From Sphingobacterium sp. UGAL515B_05 (lineage in GTDB: Bacteria; Bacteroidota; Bacteroidia; Sphingobacteriales; Sphingobacteriaceae), in contig NZ_CP109907.1 in the NCBI RefSeq assembly GCF_033097525.1, forward strand, positions 4,712,001-4,776,000: a DNA stretch of 64,000 nucleotides, given 5' to 3'. This document shows positions 52,945-61,761 of this stretch, piece by piece. A program made the position numbers and the translations under genes. Under the pieces are notes generated by a model. It had not been told where the DNA came from and made no database searches. It saw nothing but the letters and a program-made list of their open reading frames with translations. Position 1 is the stretch's first letter. Each line of letters starts with the position of its first letter.

Positions 52945-53970
52945 CTAGGAATTCAGTATATCATTTATAAAGTTAGTAACCTGTTTCTCGTCCGTAGCCC
53001 AGGACGTGATCAAACGAACCGCTGCATAATCTGAATCGATATCCTTCCATATATAAAATTGATAATTTATAAGCAATGCTTCGATGAGCGATTTAGGTAA
53101 AATGGGAAAAATCTGATTGGTGGTTGATTCCGTTAGAAAGGAATATCCTTTGTCTTTGATGGCCTTCGCCATACGCATCGCAAGCGAATTAGCTCTTAAT
53201 GCCAGCTCAAGATACAAATCATCCTGAAATAGCATTAGAAATTGAATTGAAAGTACTCTGCCTTTGGCGAGCAAGGCGCCTTTCTGCTTAATCGCATAGT
53301 CAAAATCTACGGCTAATTCGGGACGGTTAAACACAACTGCCTCACCCAGAAGAGCTCCATTTTTTGTTCCGCCAATGTAGAAAACGTCAGTATACCTAGC
53401 AATAGCTGCAAAGGTTAAATCGTTGTTTTCCGCGGTCAAAGCATGGCCCAAGCGTGCGCCATCCAAATAAAGTAACAGTTGTTGCTGCTGACAGCACACA
53501 TATAGCGCTTCCAACTCTGCCAAAGAATATATTGTGCCGATTTCAGTGGAATTAGAAATATAAACTATTCTTGGTTTTACCACATGTGGCGCCAAAGCAT
53601 GTTCCCTGAGTATCGTACTAATATCGTTAGGTGTCAATTTCCCATCAGACGTTTCAACGGTAATGACTTTATGTCCAGTTGCTTCTATAGCACCAGTTTC
53701 ATTTGCAGATATATGCCCTGTTTTTGCACTGATCACTGCTTCATGGATACGTAAAAGAAAAGATATGACAAGAAGATTTGTTTGTGTGCCCCCAGATAAA
53801 AAGTGGATAACGGCTTGCTGATTCGCTATCTTTTTCTTCAAAATCGATTTGGCTTCTTTGGAATAGTCATCCTCTCCATAGCCTAATTGCTGTATCAGAT
53901 TCGTTTCAATAAGCTTATCTAAAATGCGGGGATGTGCCCCTTCTGAATAGTCATTTTTAAAGTTGTACAT
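52945..53970 (-). CDS. Low-specificity L-threonine aldolase
   Basis: The 341-residue PLP enzyme splits threonine and allo-threonine into glycine and acetaldehyde. The PLP Lys is Lys203 in YIGGTKNGALLGEAV, with the cofactor Asp in LYLDGARLGHAL and the phosphate site in LSGGTQTN. Family identity is clear; stereochemical preference is not predictable. It is monocistronic here. Confidence 0.92.
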   Translation of the reverse strand: MYNFKNDYSEGAHPRILDKLIETNLIQQLGYGEDDYSKEAKSILKKKIANQQAVIHFLSGGTQTNLLVISFLLRIHEAVISAKTGHISANETGAIEATGHKVITVETSDGKLTPNDISTILREHALAPHVVKPRIVYISNSTEIGTIYSLAELEALYVCCQQQQLLLYLDGARLGHALTAENNDLTFAAIARYTDVFYIGGTKNGALLGEAVVFNRPELAVDFDYAIKQKGALLAKGRVLSIQFLMLFQDDLYLELALRANSLAMRMAKAIKDKGYSFLTESTTNQIFPILPKSLIEALLINYQFYIWKDIDSDYAAVRLITSWATDEKQVTNFINDILNS

Positions 53971-54230
53971 AAATTTATCTATTTAATGCGGATGCTTTAT
54001 TAAAATCTTTTCCTAGGGTAGGACGTTCGAGTCTTGTGTAGGTCAAATGTATACATACAGTCTCATTTTTTAACAATCTTAATCTAGAAAAATTTAGGAC
54101 AAAAGCTATGCGTTTTAAGTACTGCTGTTGTAGGATAAGAATGTTTTCTGAAGCGCCGTAAATGTTTTGTCAAAACTAATGATTAAATTCGGGAGAGAAG
54201 GCAGAATAACTGATTTGTCCTTATTAAATT

Positions 54231-54284
54231 ATGAAAAGAGTCGTATTTGTTGCAAGTATTTTGCTGGCATTTGGAATGGGGTAA
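54231..54284 (+). other. Detached signal-peptide-like leader upstream of the VOC gene
   Basis: A frame from ATG at 54231 reads MKRVVFVASILLAFGMG, a plausible signal or anchor segment, then stops at TAA (54282-54284). The same frame continues after the TAA into the VOC protein. A 13-nt palindrome (GTTTTG-T-CAAAAC at 54164-54176) lies upstream. Confidence 0.55.
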
Positions 54285-54296
54285 GCTTTTAATAAC

Positions 54297-54749
54297 TTGA
54301 GCCATTCATATCAATCCACCGAGTTGAAAAGAGTAACCGGTATAGGTGGAATTTTCTTCAAATGTAAAGATCCTAAAAAAGTTAGAGCTTGGTATGCCGA
54401 TCATTTGGGACTGGCTACAAATTCTTACGGCGCTGTATTTGAGTGGTATCAGGGAGCTGACAGTACGAAAAAGGGTTTTACGCAATGGAGCCCTTTTAAA
54501 GAGAGCACTTCCTATTTTGGCCCTTCGGAAAAAGATTTTATGATCAATTATCGGGTAGCCAATATTGAGCTTTTAATAGAAGAATTGAAGAAGGAGGGCG
54601 TTACCGTACTTGATACGATCGAATCCTTTGACTACGGCAAATTTGCTCATATCATGGATATTGAAGGAAACAAAATAGAGCTTTGGCAGCCCAATGATCT
54701 TGCTTATGAAAAGATGGGCATCGATTTGGGGGCCAAAACCACGAAGTAG
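54297..54749 (+). CDS. VOC-family protein (glyoxalase/dioxygenase fold), leader separated by a stop
   Basis: The 150-residue protein has the vicinal-oxygen-chelate pattern: VTGIGGIFFKCKDPKKVRAWYADHLGL at the N-terminus and AHIMDIEGNKIELWQP at the C-terminus with the metal-binding Glu. Starts available after the upstream TAA are TTGs at 54297 or 54324, neither with a good ribosome-binding site. Upstream in the same frame lies a signal-like leader (54231-54281) cut off by TAA, so the ancestral gene was probably exported or membrane-anchored. As it stands the protein is cytosolic if made at all. Substrate unknown. It is convergent with a small membrane-protein gene (2-nt gap). Confidence 0.8.
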   Translation: MSHSYQSTELKRVTGIGGIFFKCKDPKKVRAWYADHLGLATNSYGAVFEWYQGADSTKKGFTQWSPFKESTSYFGPSEKDFMINYRVANIELLIEELKKEGVTVLDTIESFDYGKFAHIMDIEGNKIELWQPNDLAYEKMGIDLGAKTTK

Positions 54750-54751
54750 GT

Positions 54752-55144
54752 CTATTTAGTTGGTAACGTAGGGTCTGTCTTTAACATTTGATAATTAAGA
54801 TAATCAATGCATGCAGCTCCGACGGTTCCCAGGCAGTAAGCCACAAGATCCGACCATAAAAAGCCCTGTCCAAACACGAGCCGCAAAAGCGGATTGTTTC
54901 TTATCCATATAAGTAAAGGATGTTGTACAAGCTGTAAAAATTCGATGGCAAAACAAAATATAAGTGTCGTCGTAAAAGAAAATAATAACGATTTCCTCGT
55001 AAATAAAAAACGTGACAACCAATAAATCATAACCGCATAAAGTACATCGCCGGTAATGGTAGGAATGGCGGATATTTTCCGTGACAACAAACCCATGAAG
55101 ATGGTTAAAGCAACGCGAAGTAGATAGTGTATTTTTGGTTTCAT
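54752..55144 (-). CDS. DUF2809-family small membrane protein
   Basis: The 130-residue protein has about four TM helices with the DUF2809 features: ITGDVLYAVMIYWLSRFL near the N-terminus, FCFAIEFLQLVQ in the middle, and the C-terminal GQGFLWSDLVAYCLGTVGAACIDYL. Function of the family is unknown. It ends 2 nt from the end of the convergent VOC gene. Confidence 0.85.
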   Translation of the reverse strand: MKPKIHYLLRVALTIFMGLLSRKISAIPTITGDVLYAVMIYWLSRFLFTRKSLLFSFTTTLIFCFAIEFLQLVQHPLLIWIRNNPLLRLVFGQGFLWSDLVAYCLGTVGAACIDYLNYQMLKTDPTLPTK

Positions 55145-55165
55145 CGAAACGAATGCGCTACAGTG

Positions 55166-55681
55166 TTATTGCCTAAAATAGGAGATCGTTTCAACGGGAT
55201 TACCAAAGATCTTTTTGGTCCCTTTTTTCTGTGTAAATCCACCATGTTGCGCGATTATATTTGCAATGGAGAAAATAACATTCATATCGTTTTGAGGGTG
55301 AATAGTGGTAAGTAGTTTTCTATTCTGGTCGAATAGTTGAAGTTGGTTGACCAAGGAACGATTTATTTCCATGGAATGAATTACTTCTAACGGAATAATT
55401 TTGTTCTCCTTTCTCGGTTGTTTAATGGATAAGTTATTTTTATCAACTTGTATTTCTATCTTGGGATTGATGAATTGCAATAATATGACTAGGGGACCAA
55501 TTACGACGACAGCAACCAATATCCCAAGACCTTTTGCCGAACCAAAATTGTTTACGGCATCAGCTAATCCATTTATGCCGCCAAAAATTAAACAGCATAG
55601 GATAAAAATAACAATTAGGTAACCACATCCAAAGATCAAGCCCTTTTTAACATTATGTGATTTAAATTGAAAGGTATCCAT
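55166..55681 (-). CDS. Two-TM membrane protein with PH-like C-terminal region
   Basis: The 171-residue protein has two TM helices (about 14-37 and 49-69) and a cytoplasmic or periplasmic beta-rich part (KIEIQVDKNNLSIKQPRKENKIIPLEVIHSMEINR) resembling small bacterial PH-like domains. No catalytic motif. It lies 21 nt upstream of the DUF2809 gene on the same strand, so the two may be cotranscribed. Confidence 0.7.
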   Translation of the reverse strand: MDTFQFKSHNVKKGLIFGCGYLIVIFILCCLIFGGINGLADAVNNFGSAKGLGILVAVVVIGPLVILLQFINPKIEIQVDKNNLSIKQPRKENKIIPLEVIHSMEINRSLVNQLQLFDQNRKLLTTIHPQNDMNVIFSIANIIAQHGGFTQKKGTKKIFGNPVETISYFRQ

Positions 55682-55788
55682 AGTGGTGACTTCTATTTTA
55701 CACGTTTTTATTTTAGTAAAGATATTTATATTTATGCAATCAGCGCTATCTTAGCAAAAGAGATTTTGTTATTTTATTAGAGGATCCA

Positions 55789-56619
55789 TTGGAAAAAAAG
55801 AACACATCGGAAAATATCATTGAAATTAAAAGAACTAATTTTCAGCGGAAGTCAGCATATTTTCAACTGTTGAATTATGGGCTATTTTCAATACTCGGAA
55901 TTGTAAGTATATTTTGGGATTGGAAAGCCAGCATTGCGCCAATAATCTGCGTCATTGCTTTCTATTTAATCGAGCGGAAAATTGATTTTTGGTCAAATGT
56001 CCTCTGGTTTATCATCGCTTTTTTAATCCTTTCATTTTCTTTGTCGTGGATATTCAGCTTGTCTTTTGGTATATTTATTTTTCAATGTCTATTGCTTGCA
56101 GCCATTAAGCCTGCTATCGTTATATGGAAAGAAACCCAACAGCAGCATACCGATGTGATCTTCGCAATGGGTTCGGAGTATTTTGTATGTTTAAGTCCAG
56201 ATAACAGTGACTACAAAGGCTATGCAATGAACCCTATGGGGTATAAAAAGCGCTTTCCAATGTCAGCAATTATTTCAGCTCAGCGAGATGGAAATACTTT
56301 ACTTATTGCCTTGCAGCAGCAGATCGTACGTCCTCGTGAATTGCGTTCAGACGAAATCGAAATTATTCTCGAATATTTTAGAAAGAATAGACCGGACGTT
56401 TTAGCCGCAGTTGAAACAAAAATTATCCGTAGGGAAGAAGACCGAATATATTGGGTCAAGCTTATTGTTATTGGTATTCCATGTATATTGGCTGGACTAT
56501 CCATCTATTTTTTTGCAGACAATGGAAGGAATACATTAGTCACAATACTTTGTATTGTTGCTGCATTGTTTCTTGGTTTAATTTTATTGAGAATTACAAA
56601 TTTGATATATCGTTCATAA
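55789..56619 (+). CDS. Membrane protein of unknown function with PH-like central region
   Basis: The 276-residue protein starts at TTG after a GAGGA-like ribosome-binding sequence; no in-frame ATG exists between it and the preceding stop. It has N-terminal TM helices (about 25-110), a soluble segment (about 115-210) with strands around MGSEYFVCLSPDN, and two C-terminal TM helices (about 220-240 and 250-270). Layout resembles the neighbouring 171-residue protein with its PH-like domain. Function unknown. Confidence 0.7.
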   Translation: MEKKNTSENIIEIKRTNFQRKSAYFQLLNYGLFSILGIVSIFWDWKASIAPIICVIAFYLIERKIDFWSNVLWFIIAFLILSFSLSWIFSLSFGIFIFQCLLLAAIKPAIVIWKETQQQHTDVIFAMGSEYFVCLSPDNSDYKGYAMNPMGYKKRFPMSAIISAQRDGNTLLIALQQQIVRPRELRSDEIEIILEYFRKNRPDVLAAVETKIIRREEDRIYWVKLIVIGIPCILAGLSIYFFADNGRNTLVTILCIVAALFLGLILLRITNLIYRS

Positions 56620-56638
56620 GGATGGAGAAGCCATCCAT

Positions 56639-57973
56639 TTATTTTAAAAAGTCTCCGTACCAATGTCCAGAGGACTTGACGATGCGCTGTTGATTGTTAA
56701 AATCAACATACACTAGCCCAAATCTTGGACGGTATCCTTCAGCCCATTCGAAGTTGTCCATGAATGTCCATACAAAATACCCTTTGACATTTATTCCTTC
56801 TTGTTTTGCGCGATAAACCTGCTGTAAAGCTTCCTGTAAATAGCGCAATCTTTTGGGGTCATGTACTAAACCATTTTCAATTTGATCAGGAAATGCTGCA
56901 CCATTTTCGGTAACAATTAAAGTGGGTATATTAGGGTAGGCACTAAATTTCTTGAGCATATAATAAATGGAGGCTGGGTAAACTTCCCAGTTCATTTCGG
57001 TCATTTCAACTTTGCGGTCTTTCGCCGACACTATCTTCGCTTGAAGATAAGGAACGAACATGGCGTATCGTATAATTTCCCGTGTATAATTTTGCACGCC
57101 AATAAAGTCCATATCAAATTTTAGATCTCGCTCATCATTCGCGTGCATATACTTTTCAATTCTACCCAGTATTTTAATCTCTTGCGTTGGATAGCCCATT
57201 CCTAGTAGTGGTTCTATGAATAGGCGGTTGAGCAATACATCTGCTTTCTTCGCCGCAATAATGTCTCTGTCTTTCGACGTAAATGGTTCAACATGGGAGC
57301 AAGAAAAAGTCGTTCCTACTTCGCTATTAGGCTTTAAAGACTTAATAATTCGGCCACCTTGAGCTTGTGCTAATGCAGCATGATGGGCCGCAGCTAAAAA
57401 ATTGCCCAAACCTTTTCGCTCTGGTGCATGTACACCGAAGAAATAACCTGCAGCAGTAAATACTGTAGGTTCGTTGAGAACCATCCAATGCTTGACACGG
57501 TCCCCGTAGGTTTGCACACATTTGGAAACAAATTCTCCAAACCAATCTTTCACATCACGGTTTACCCAGCCACCTTTCTTTTCCAACGCATGTGGAAGAT
57601 CCCAATGATATAAGGTAGGCCAAGGCGTTATCCCTAACTCAAGGGATAAATCGATCAAACGATCATAAAAATCCAATCCAGATTGATTTACCGCACCAAT
57701 GCCAGCAGGAAATATACGACTCCATGATAAAGAGAATCTGTAATTAGGAATATGCATTCCCTGCATCAAATGCAGGTCCTGAACATAGCGATTGTAAAAA
57801 TCACAGGCCTCATTACCATGTTGATTTTGAAATATACGGTTTCTTTTTTTGACGAATATATCCCAGATAGAAGGGCCTTTTCCATGCAAATCATGTGCTC
57901 CTTCAATCTGGTAGGCAGCTGTAGAAACTCCCCAAATAAAATCTTTGCCAAAGGCATCTTTGGTTAATAGCAT
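56639..57973 (-). CDS. GH1 family beta-glucosidase
   Basis: The 444-residue (beta/alpha)8 enzyme has the general acid/base Glu168 in WMVLNEPTVF and the nucleophile Glu356 in LIVTENGAA, plus the signature N-terminus FIWGVSTAAYQIEGA. There is no signal peptide, so it acts in the cytosol on imported beta-glucosides. It is convergent with the membrane-protein gene (19-nt gap). No transporter or regulator of the sugar is adjacent. Confidence 0.95.
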   Translation of the reverse strand: MLLTKDAFGKDFIWGVSTAAYQIEGAHDLHGKGPSIWDIFVKKRNRIFQNQHGNEACDFYNRYVQDLHLMQGMHIPNYRFSLSWSRIFPAGIGAVNQSGLDFYDRLIDLSLELGITPWPTLYHWDLPHALEKKGGWVNRDVKDWFGEFVSKCVQTYGDRVKHWMVLNEPTVFTAAGYFFGVHAPERKGLGNFLAAAHHAALAQAQGGRIIKSLKPNSEVGTTFSCSHVEPFTSKDRDIIAAKKADVLLNRLFIEPLLGMGYPTQEIKILGRIEKYMHANDERDLKFDMDFIGVQNYTREIIRYAMFVPYLQAKIVSAKDRKVEMTEMNWEVYPASIYYMLKKFSAYPNIPTLIVTENGAAFPDQIENGLVHDPKRLRYLQEALQQVYRAKQEGINVKGYFVWTFMDNFEWAEGYRPRFGLVYVDFNNQQRIVKSSGHWYGDFLK

Positions 57974-58347
57974 TTACAAAAATAAAATTATCGGACCTCA
58001 ATGCCGTTTTTAAAAACAATTAAGTTTTGTGGAATCTTAATGGAGAATAGAATGAATTGAATCGACCCAAAAAGATTCTAAATATAATCCGCTGGAAAAA
58101 ATAGTTTATCGTTTTCATAATAGATACATTAACTCCGTTGACTACATTAATTATCGCATTATAAAGTAACAGAACTTATATGAACTGGATATAAACTATA
58201 TGTTAAATATACGAAAAAATAATTTCCATAAATATCGGTAACTAATTCGTCCGCGTAACGGCTAACACACTATCCCTCGAGCGTTATTTTTTCATTCAAC
58301 CATTGTATCAAAGACGCTGGTTGAATGGAGACAGAATCGGTTGGCAC
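57974..58347. other. 374-nt intergenic region between GH1 and SIMPL genes
   Basis: AT-rich. It holds a 10-bp hairpin (CATTCAACCA at 58293-58302 with TGGTTGAATG at 58318-58327) lacking a T-run, and presumably the GH1 promoter on the minus strand. An open 25-codon stretch continues in frame after the SIMPL stop but has no other support. No RNA gene recognised. Confidence 0.4.
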
Positions 58348-59070
58348 TTATTTGATTTCAAATTCTGTAAATATTGTTCTTTTAAATTCTAAAACTTCGG
58401 GAGCAATTTTAAAACCTTCACCGCCATAGCCCTTATTGAATGTTTCTAAAGCCATTCCTGTTCTGTACTGCGTTGATTCGTTGGATGCGCTTCCATCATT
58501 GGACAGAAATAGCAGTTTCCCGATTTTAACATCAGCCCTAGATGCAAGTTTTTTTGCCGATTTTAAAGCATCATCATATGCAATAAGATCTGCTTCTCTT
58601 AAAATACTGTCTGCTTTGGAGTGGTCAAATGAGATAGAGCCGATTCCACTAATTTTTGTTTCTAACAATTTTCCCGTTAATTCTGTGAATTTCGATAAAT
58701 CATGTAAAACAAAATCGATTGTTTGCTGTGCTTGATAACCTATAAATTTATTGGTATTACCAATGTATTGATAGTCCTTATTTGCAGACACGCTACTCGT
58801 TTTGATATCTTCTTTTTGATGTCCATATTTTTGAAGCAACGCTATTACGGTGTCGACTGTTGCTTGTGTTTCTCGTACCGCGTCTACCATTCTGGGTTTT
58901 GTGAAAGCCGTATTGATGGTCAGGGTGACCTGGTCGGGCATGATCCTAATCTTTCCTTCGCCACTTACACGAATTCTGTTTTCACTTTCCTTTGATACCG
59001 GACCACAAGACGTTATTAAAATTATGCTGCTCAAGCATATAAAAAACATAGCGATTGTTTGCTTTTTCAT
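58348..59070 (-). CDS. SIMPL-domain (DUF541) lipoprotein
   Basis: The 240-residue protein starts with a lipoprotein signal (lipobox ITSC, around Cys22). The SIMPL/DUF541 domain fills the rest: RIRVSGEGKIRIMPDQVTLTINT, the IDFVLHDLSKFTELTGKL segment, and SKADSILREADLIAYDDALKSAKKLA, ending in a strand typical for the family (FTEFEIK). SIMPL proteins are periplasmic or surface proteins of uncertain function, linked to oxidative stress in Brucella BP26-like members. Confidence 0.87.
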   Translation of the reverse strand: MKKQTIAMFFICLSSIILITSCGPVSKESENRIRVSGEGKIRIMPDQVTLTINTAFTKPRMVDAVRETQATVDTVIALLQKYGHQKEDIKTSSVSANKDYQYIGNTNKFIGYQAQQTIDFVLHDLSKFTELTGKLLETKISGIGSISFDHSKADSILREADLIAYDDALKSAKKLASRADVKIGKLLFLSNDGSASNESTQYRTGMALETFNKGYGGEGFKIAPEVLEFKRTIFTEFEIK

Positions 59071-59190
59071 ATTACATGATGTTCAAAGTGATATTGTAAT
59101 TAGTAAGTTTCACCCTAAATATAATAAATATATCCCGAGGTAGGGTCAGCGACTAAAACAATATTAGCCAAAATAACGGGGTGTAAATTC

Positions 59191-59216
59191 AAAAAGCAGG
59201 CTATAACCTGCTTTTT
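59191..59216 (-). terminator. Terminator of the ECF sigma gene
   Basis: A 10-bp stem (AAAAAGCAGG/CCTGCTTTTT) with a 6-nt loop and T-run on the minus strand, 24 nt after the sigma factor stop. Confidence 0.85.
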
Positions 59217-59239
59217 GTTCTTGAAATAGGACTATTTTT

Positions 59240-59746
59240 TTAATTAATACTTTTTGAGTAAATTTTAAGCTGTTTTTGCAAGGATTTTCTTGCCATGTGT
59301 ATACGTGTTTTCACAGTTCCTTCCGGTATTTGTAAGTGCTCTGCAATTTCATAATATTTAAATCCTTCCAAAAACATGGCAAAGGCGTCATAATAGTCTT
59401 TCGATAAATTATTGAGCGCATGCTGAATGTCAGAAGCAACAAAATTATCTTCTCCGCGATTGGTTGTTATTTCATTGCGATAACCAGTGCTGATGTATTC
59501 GCTTCTGTAATTTTCTAACCTTTTGTTACGTGTATATTGATTGATATACGTGTTTTTCATAATGATATAGAGCCAAGACATCAATTTCGGATGTTTCAGG
59601 AATTTTTCGATAGATGCTAGCGACCTCACCATGGTCTCTTGAACCAAATCTTCCCGTTCATCCGGATCGTTTGTAAATTGCGCTGCCAAATATTTTAATG
59701 TAGGTCTTTTTTCCTTAAACAGTTGATCGATTGTTGTATTTTCCAT
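59240..59746 (-). CDS. ECF-type RNA polymerase sigma factor (orphan)
   Basis: The 168-residue sigma factor has region 2 (DPDEREDLVQETMVRSLASIEKF, including the polymerase-binding and -10 helices) and region 4 (YYDAFAMFLEGFKYYEIAEHLQIPEGTVKTRIHMARKSL). It redirects RNA polymerase to specific promoters. No anti-sigma gene is adjacent on this strand, unlike the first pair in the window, so its control is unclear. It diverges from a kinase-like gene across a 348-nt region. Confidence 0.93.
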   Translation of the reverse strand: MENTTIDQLFKEKRPTLKYLAAQFTNDPDEREDLVQETMVRSLASIEKFLKHPKLMSWLYIIMKNTYINQYTRNKRLENYRSEYISTGYRNEITTNRGEDNFVASDIQHALNNLSKDYYDAFAMFLEGFKYYEIAEHLQIPEGTVKTRIHMARKSLQKQLKIYSKSIN

Positions 59747-60094
59747 ATTATCAAATTTTAAGTGTCTATCTTTTCTACATGCACTGCAATTAAGATGCTA
59801 GAAAAAACAATTTGGAAGGATGGATTGAGGCAAGTGTTATCAAGCGAGTAGATTTATTTATTATTTTAAATAGTTGTTATACAGGGTTTTGTAAAGATTA
59901 ATCGCTTAGTGTATTGGTGCTTTATTTGAACTTTTTTACTTTAACAACAAGTGTTTTCCTGTTTAAATTCCCCCATTTATCTTTTTTATGCACGTATTTA
60001 TACGTAGTACTTTAAAAGATACATCTTTTATCTAGATAGATGTTAATTTTTAAAACTGTTCGTACCTTAAATTGGTTATTAGTTACAACATGAA
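59747..60094. other. 348-nt divergent regulatory region with perfect palindrome
   Basis: Lies between the divergent ECF sigma and kinase-like genes and must hold both promoters. It contains the palindrome ACGTAT-TT-ATACGT (59992-60005) and a small AAAAGA/TCTTTT hairpin (around 60014). The palindrome is a candidate operator. No RNA gene was seen. Confidence 0.5.
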
Positions 60095-60826
60095 ATGAAA
60101 AACAATATGGGGGACGTGAACAAAAAAACATATTTTGACTTATCAGATGGTCCGAAAGGGCAATCTGAAGGTCTTAAAGATCAGTCGGAATTAAAGGAGG
60201 TGTGGTACGGTAGTCAAGAAGACTTTTATAAATCGATTATTAGAAATCAACAGGAAGATCTCGGAAAAATAGGACGGTATTTTCGTGATGAATTGGCACA
60301 GGAGCTCTATGGAATGCGTATATCGCTTCAGAATTTTACAAATCGCTATGGTGATTTTGAAGAATTACGTTGCCTAAGTGATTCATTGACTTCCCTAGTT
60401 GTAGAAATCCGCAATAAAGCTGGATTGCTATATAATCCCATATTAAATGATCTGGGAATTTTCCATGCCGTTGATGAAGTCGTGGCCACTTACAAAAAAC
60501 GTTCTGGTTTTACAATTGATACGCTACTTGATCCGCATCTGAGAGAACTGCATCAACAGTCACAAGTTCATTTATTTAAACTCTTGACAGCTATTTTTCA
60601 GTACTTAAATGATGAGATACCCGCACAGGCAATCTCAATTTCAGTGCAGGTGATCGAATTTGACATCCTTATTAAAGTATCGCCGTTTTTTCAGCAAGGA
60701 GGAGCCTTGTCGGTATCAAAACTCGAAAACAGCCCAATGCGTTTGATGAAGATTGCCGAGCTCTACAATGCGCGGATTATGAATGATACGCTTGCGGCAG
60801 GTATTTTACTAAAATTGACTATTTAA
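60095..60826 (+). CDS. Degenerate NarL-type histidine kinase-like protein (no phosphoacceptor His)
   Basis: The 243-residue soluble protein aligns by eye with the HisKA_3 dimerisation helix: IGRYFRDELAQELYGMRISLQNF corresponds to the family pattern where the phosphoacceptor His sits before Asp-Glu-Leu-x-Gln. Here that position is Arg64. The C-terminal region has the general strand/helix order of a HATPase but without recognisable N, G1 or G2 boxes (the N-box equivalent reads FQYLNDEIPAQAISISV). It probably cannot autophosphorylate or bind ATP. The NarL-type regulator gene starts 10 nt downstream. A role as a scaffold, phosphatase or antagonist of that regulator is possible. Confidence 0.75.
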   Translation: MKNNMGDVNKKTYFDLSDGPKGQSEGLKDQSELKEVWYGSQEDFYKSIIRNQQEDLGKIGRYFRDELAQELYGMRISLQNFTNRYGDFEELRCLSDSLTSLVVEIRNKAGLLYNPILNDLGIFHAVDEVVATYKKRSGFTIDTLLDPHLRELHQQSQVHLFKLLTAIFQYLNDEIPAQAISISVQVIEFDILIKVSPFFQQGGALSVSKLENSPMRLMKIAELYNARIMNDTLAAGILLKLTI

Positions 60827-60836
60827 AAAGATAATA

Positions 60837-61493
60837 ATGATAAAAATCCTATTGGTTGAAGACCACATGGTTGTACGTAACGGAATAAAATTACTATTAG
60901 AATCTCAAGAAGGATTTGAAGTCGTTGGCGAAGCGTCGAATGGCAAAGAGGCGCTCGACTTCCTGAGGACAAATCCTGTTCCTGATATCGTCTTAACGGA
61001 TATCAGTATGGATGAAATGGACGGCATGGAATTGCTTCAGATCCTAAACACACAGTATTCCTCTATTAAAGTGGTTATACTCTCCATGCTCAATCAGATT
61101 AATTATGTCATTGAAGCGTTTGAATCTGGTCTTGCTGGCTATTTGGTTAAAAATGTTGGCTATAACGAATTGCTTTTTGGATTAAATCATATTGCAAACG
61201 GTGGTCGGTATATGAGTGAAGAAATAGCCATGATACTTTTAGATCAGGTTAGGTCTGGGCAAAGCTATGCACAGATCCCAGGAGAGATGCAAACGGATTT
61301 TGATATCTCAGAGCGGGAATTGGAAGTGTTAAAATTGATTGCGGAAGGCTATACGAATGTCGAAATTGCAGATAAGATTTTTTTAAGTAAGCGTACTGTT
61401 GAGGGCCATCGTCAGAATCTCATAGACAAAGCGGGTGTAAGAAATACGGCACATCTGGTTAAGTTTGCTTTTGAAAGAGGGATTTTGAATTAG
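60837..61493 (+). CDS. NarL/LuxR-family response regulator
   Basis: The 218-residue protein has a receiver (acidic EDH, phosphoacceptor Asp55 in IVLTDISM, Lys in LVKNVGYNELL) and a LuxR-type helix-turn-helix (ISERELEVLKLIAEGYTNVEIADKIFLSKRTVEGHRQNL). It is a paralogue of the regulator at 32,709, with long identical blocks in the receiver. It forms an operon with the preceding kinase-like gene, which seems inactive, so the source of its phosphate is unclear. Confidence 0.93.
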   Translation: MIKILLVEDHMVVRNGIKLLLESQEGFEVVGEASNGKEALDFLRTNPVPDIVLTDISMDEMDGMELLQILNTQYSSIKVVILSMLNQINYVIEAFESGLAGYLVKNVGYNELLFGLNHIANGGRYMSEEIAMILLDQVRSGQSYAQIPGEMQTDFDISERELEVLKLIAEGYTNVEIADKIFLSKRTVEGHRQNLIDKAGVRNTAHLVKFAFERGILN

Positions 61494-61495
61494 CG

Positions 61496-61528
61496 AAAAT
61501 TTTCCTGACAAATGAATAGGAAAATTTT
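61496..61528 (+). terminator. Likely terminator after the NarL-type regulator
   Basis: A perfect 11-bp AT-rich stem (AAAATTTTCCT/AGGAAAATTTT) with an 11-nt loop, immediately after the stop codon. T-run is within the stem. Confidence 0.6.
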
Positions 61529-61761
61529 GATACGTATAGGTGGTGTAAGTAATCCTGGAGTTTATATCGAAATGTTTTCGGATAGAATAAGGCTCGACAA
61601 TACTATGGGCTTGTGGACTTAGAAGAGGAATGGATTGTGATAATTTTATGAGGAGATTGTTAATTTGATACAAAATGATATTCGATTGATACAATTTACC
61701 TCCAGTTTTAGCAAATATTTATTCAATTTTAGGCTTTCACCTCTATGATGTATTATAATCA

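Noticed and set aside
58293..58327. Hairpin as terminator of the SIMPL gene
   Set aside because: No T-run on either strand and a 15-nt loop.
58270..58347. In-frame continuation of the SIMPL protein for 25 codons after its stop
   Set aside because: The SIMPL domain ends naturally at the stop, as in the family, and an open run of this length is common by chance.
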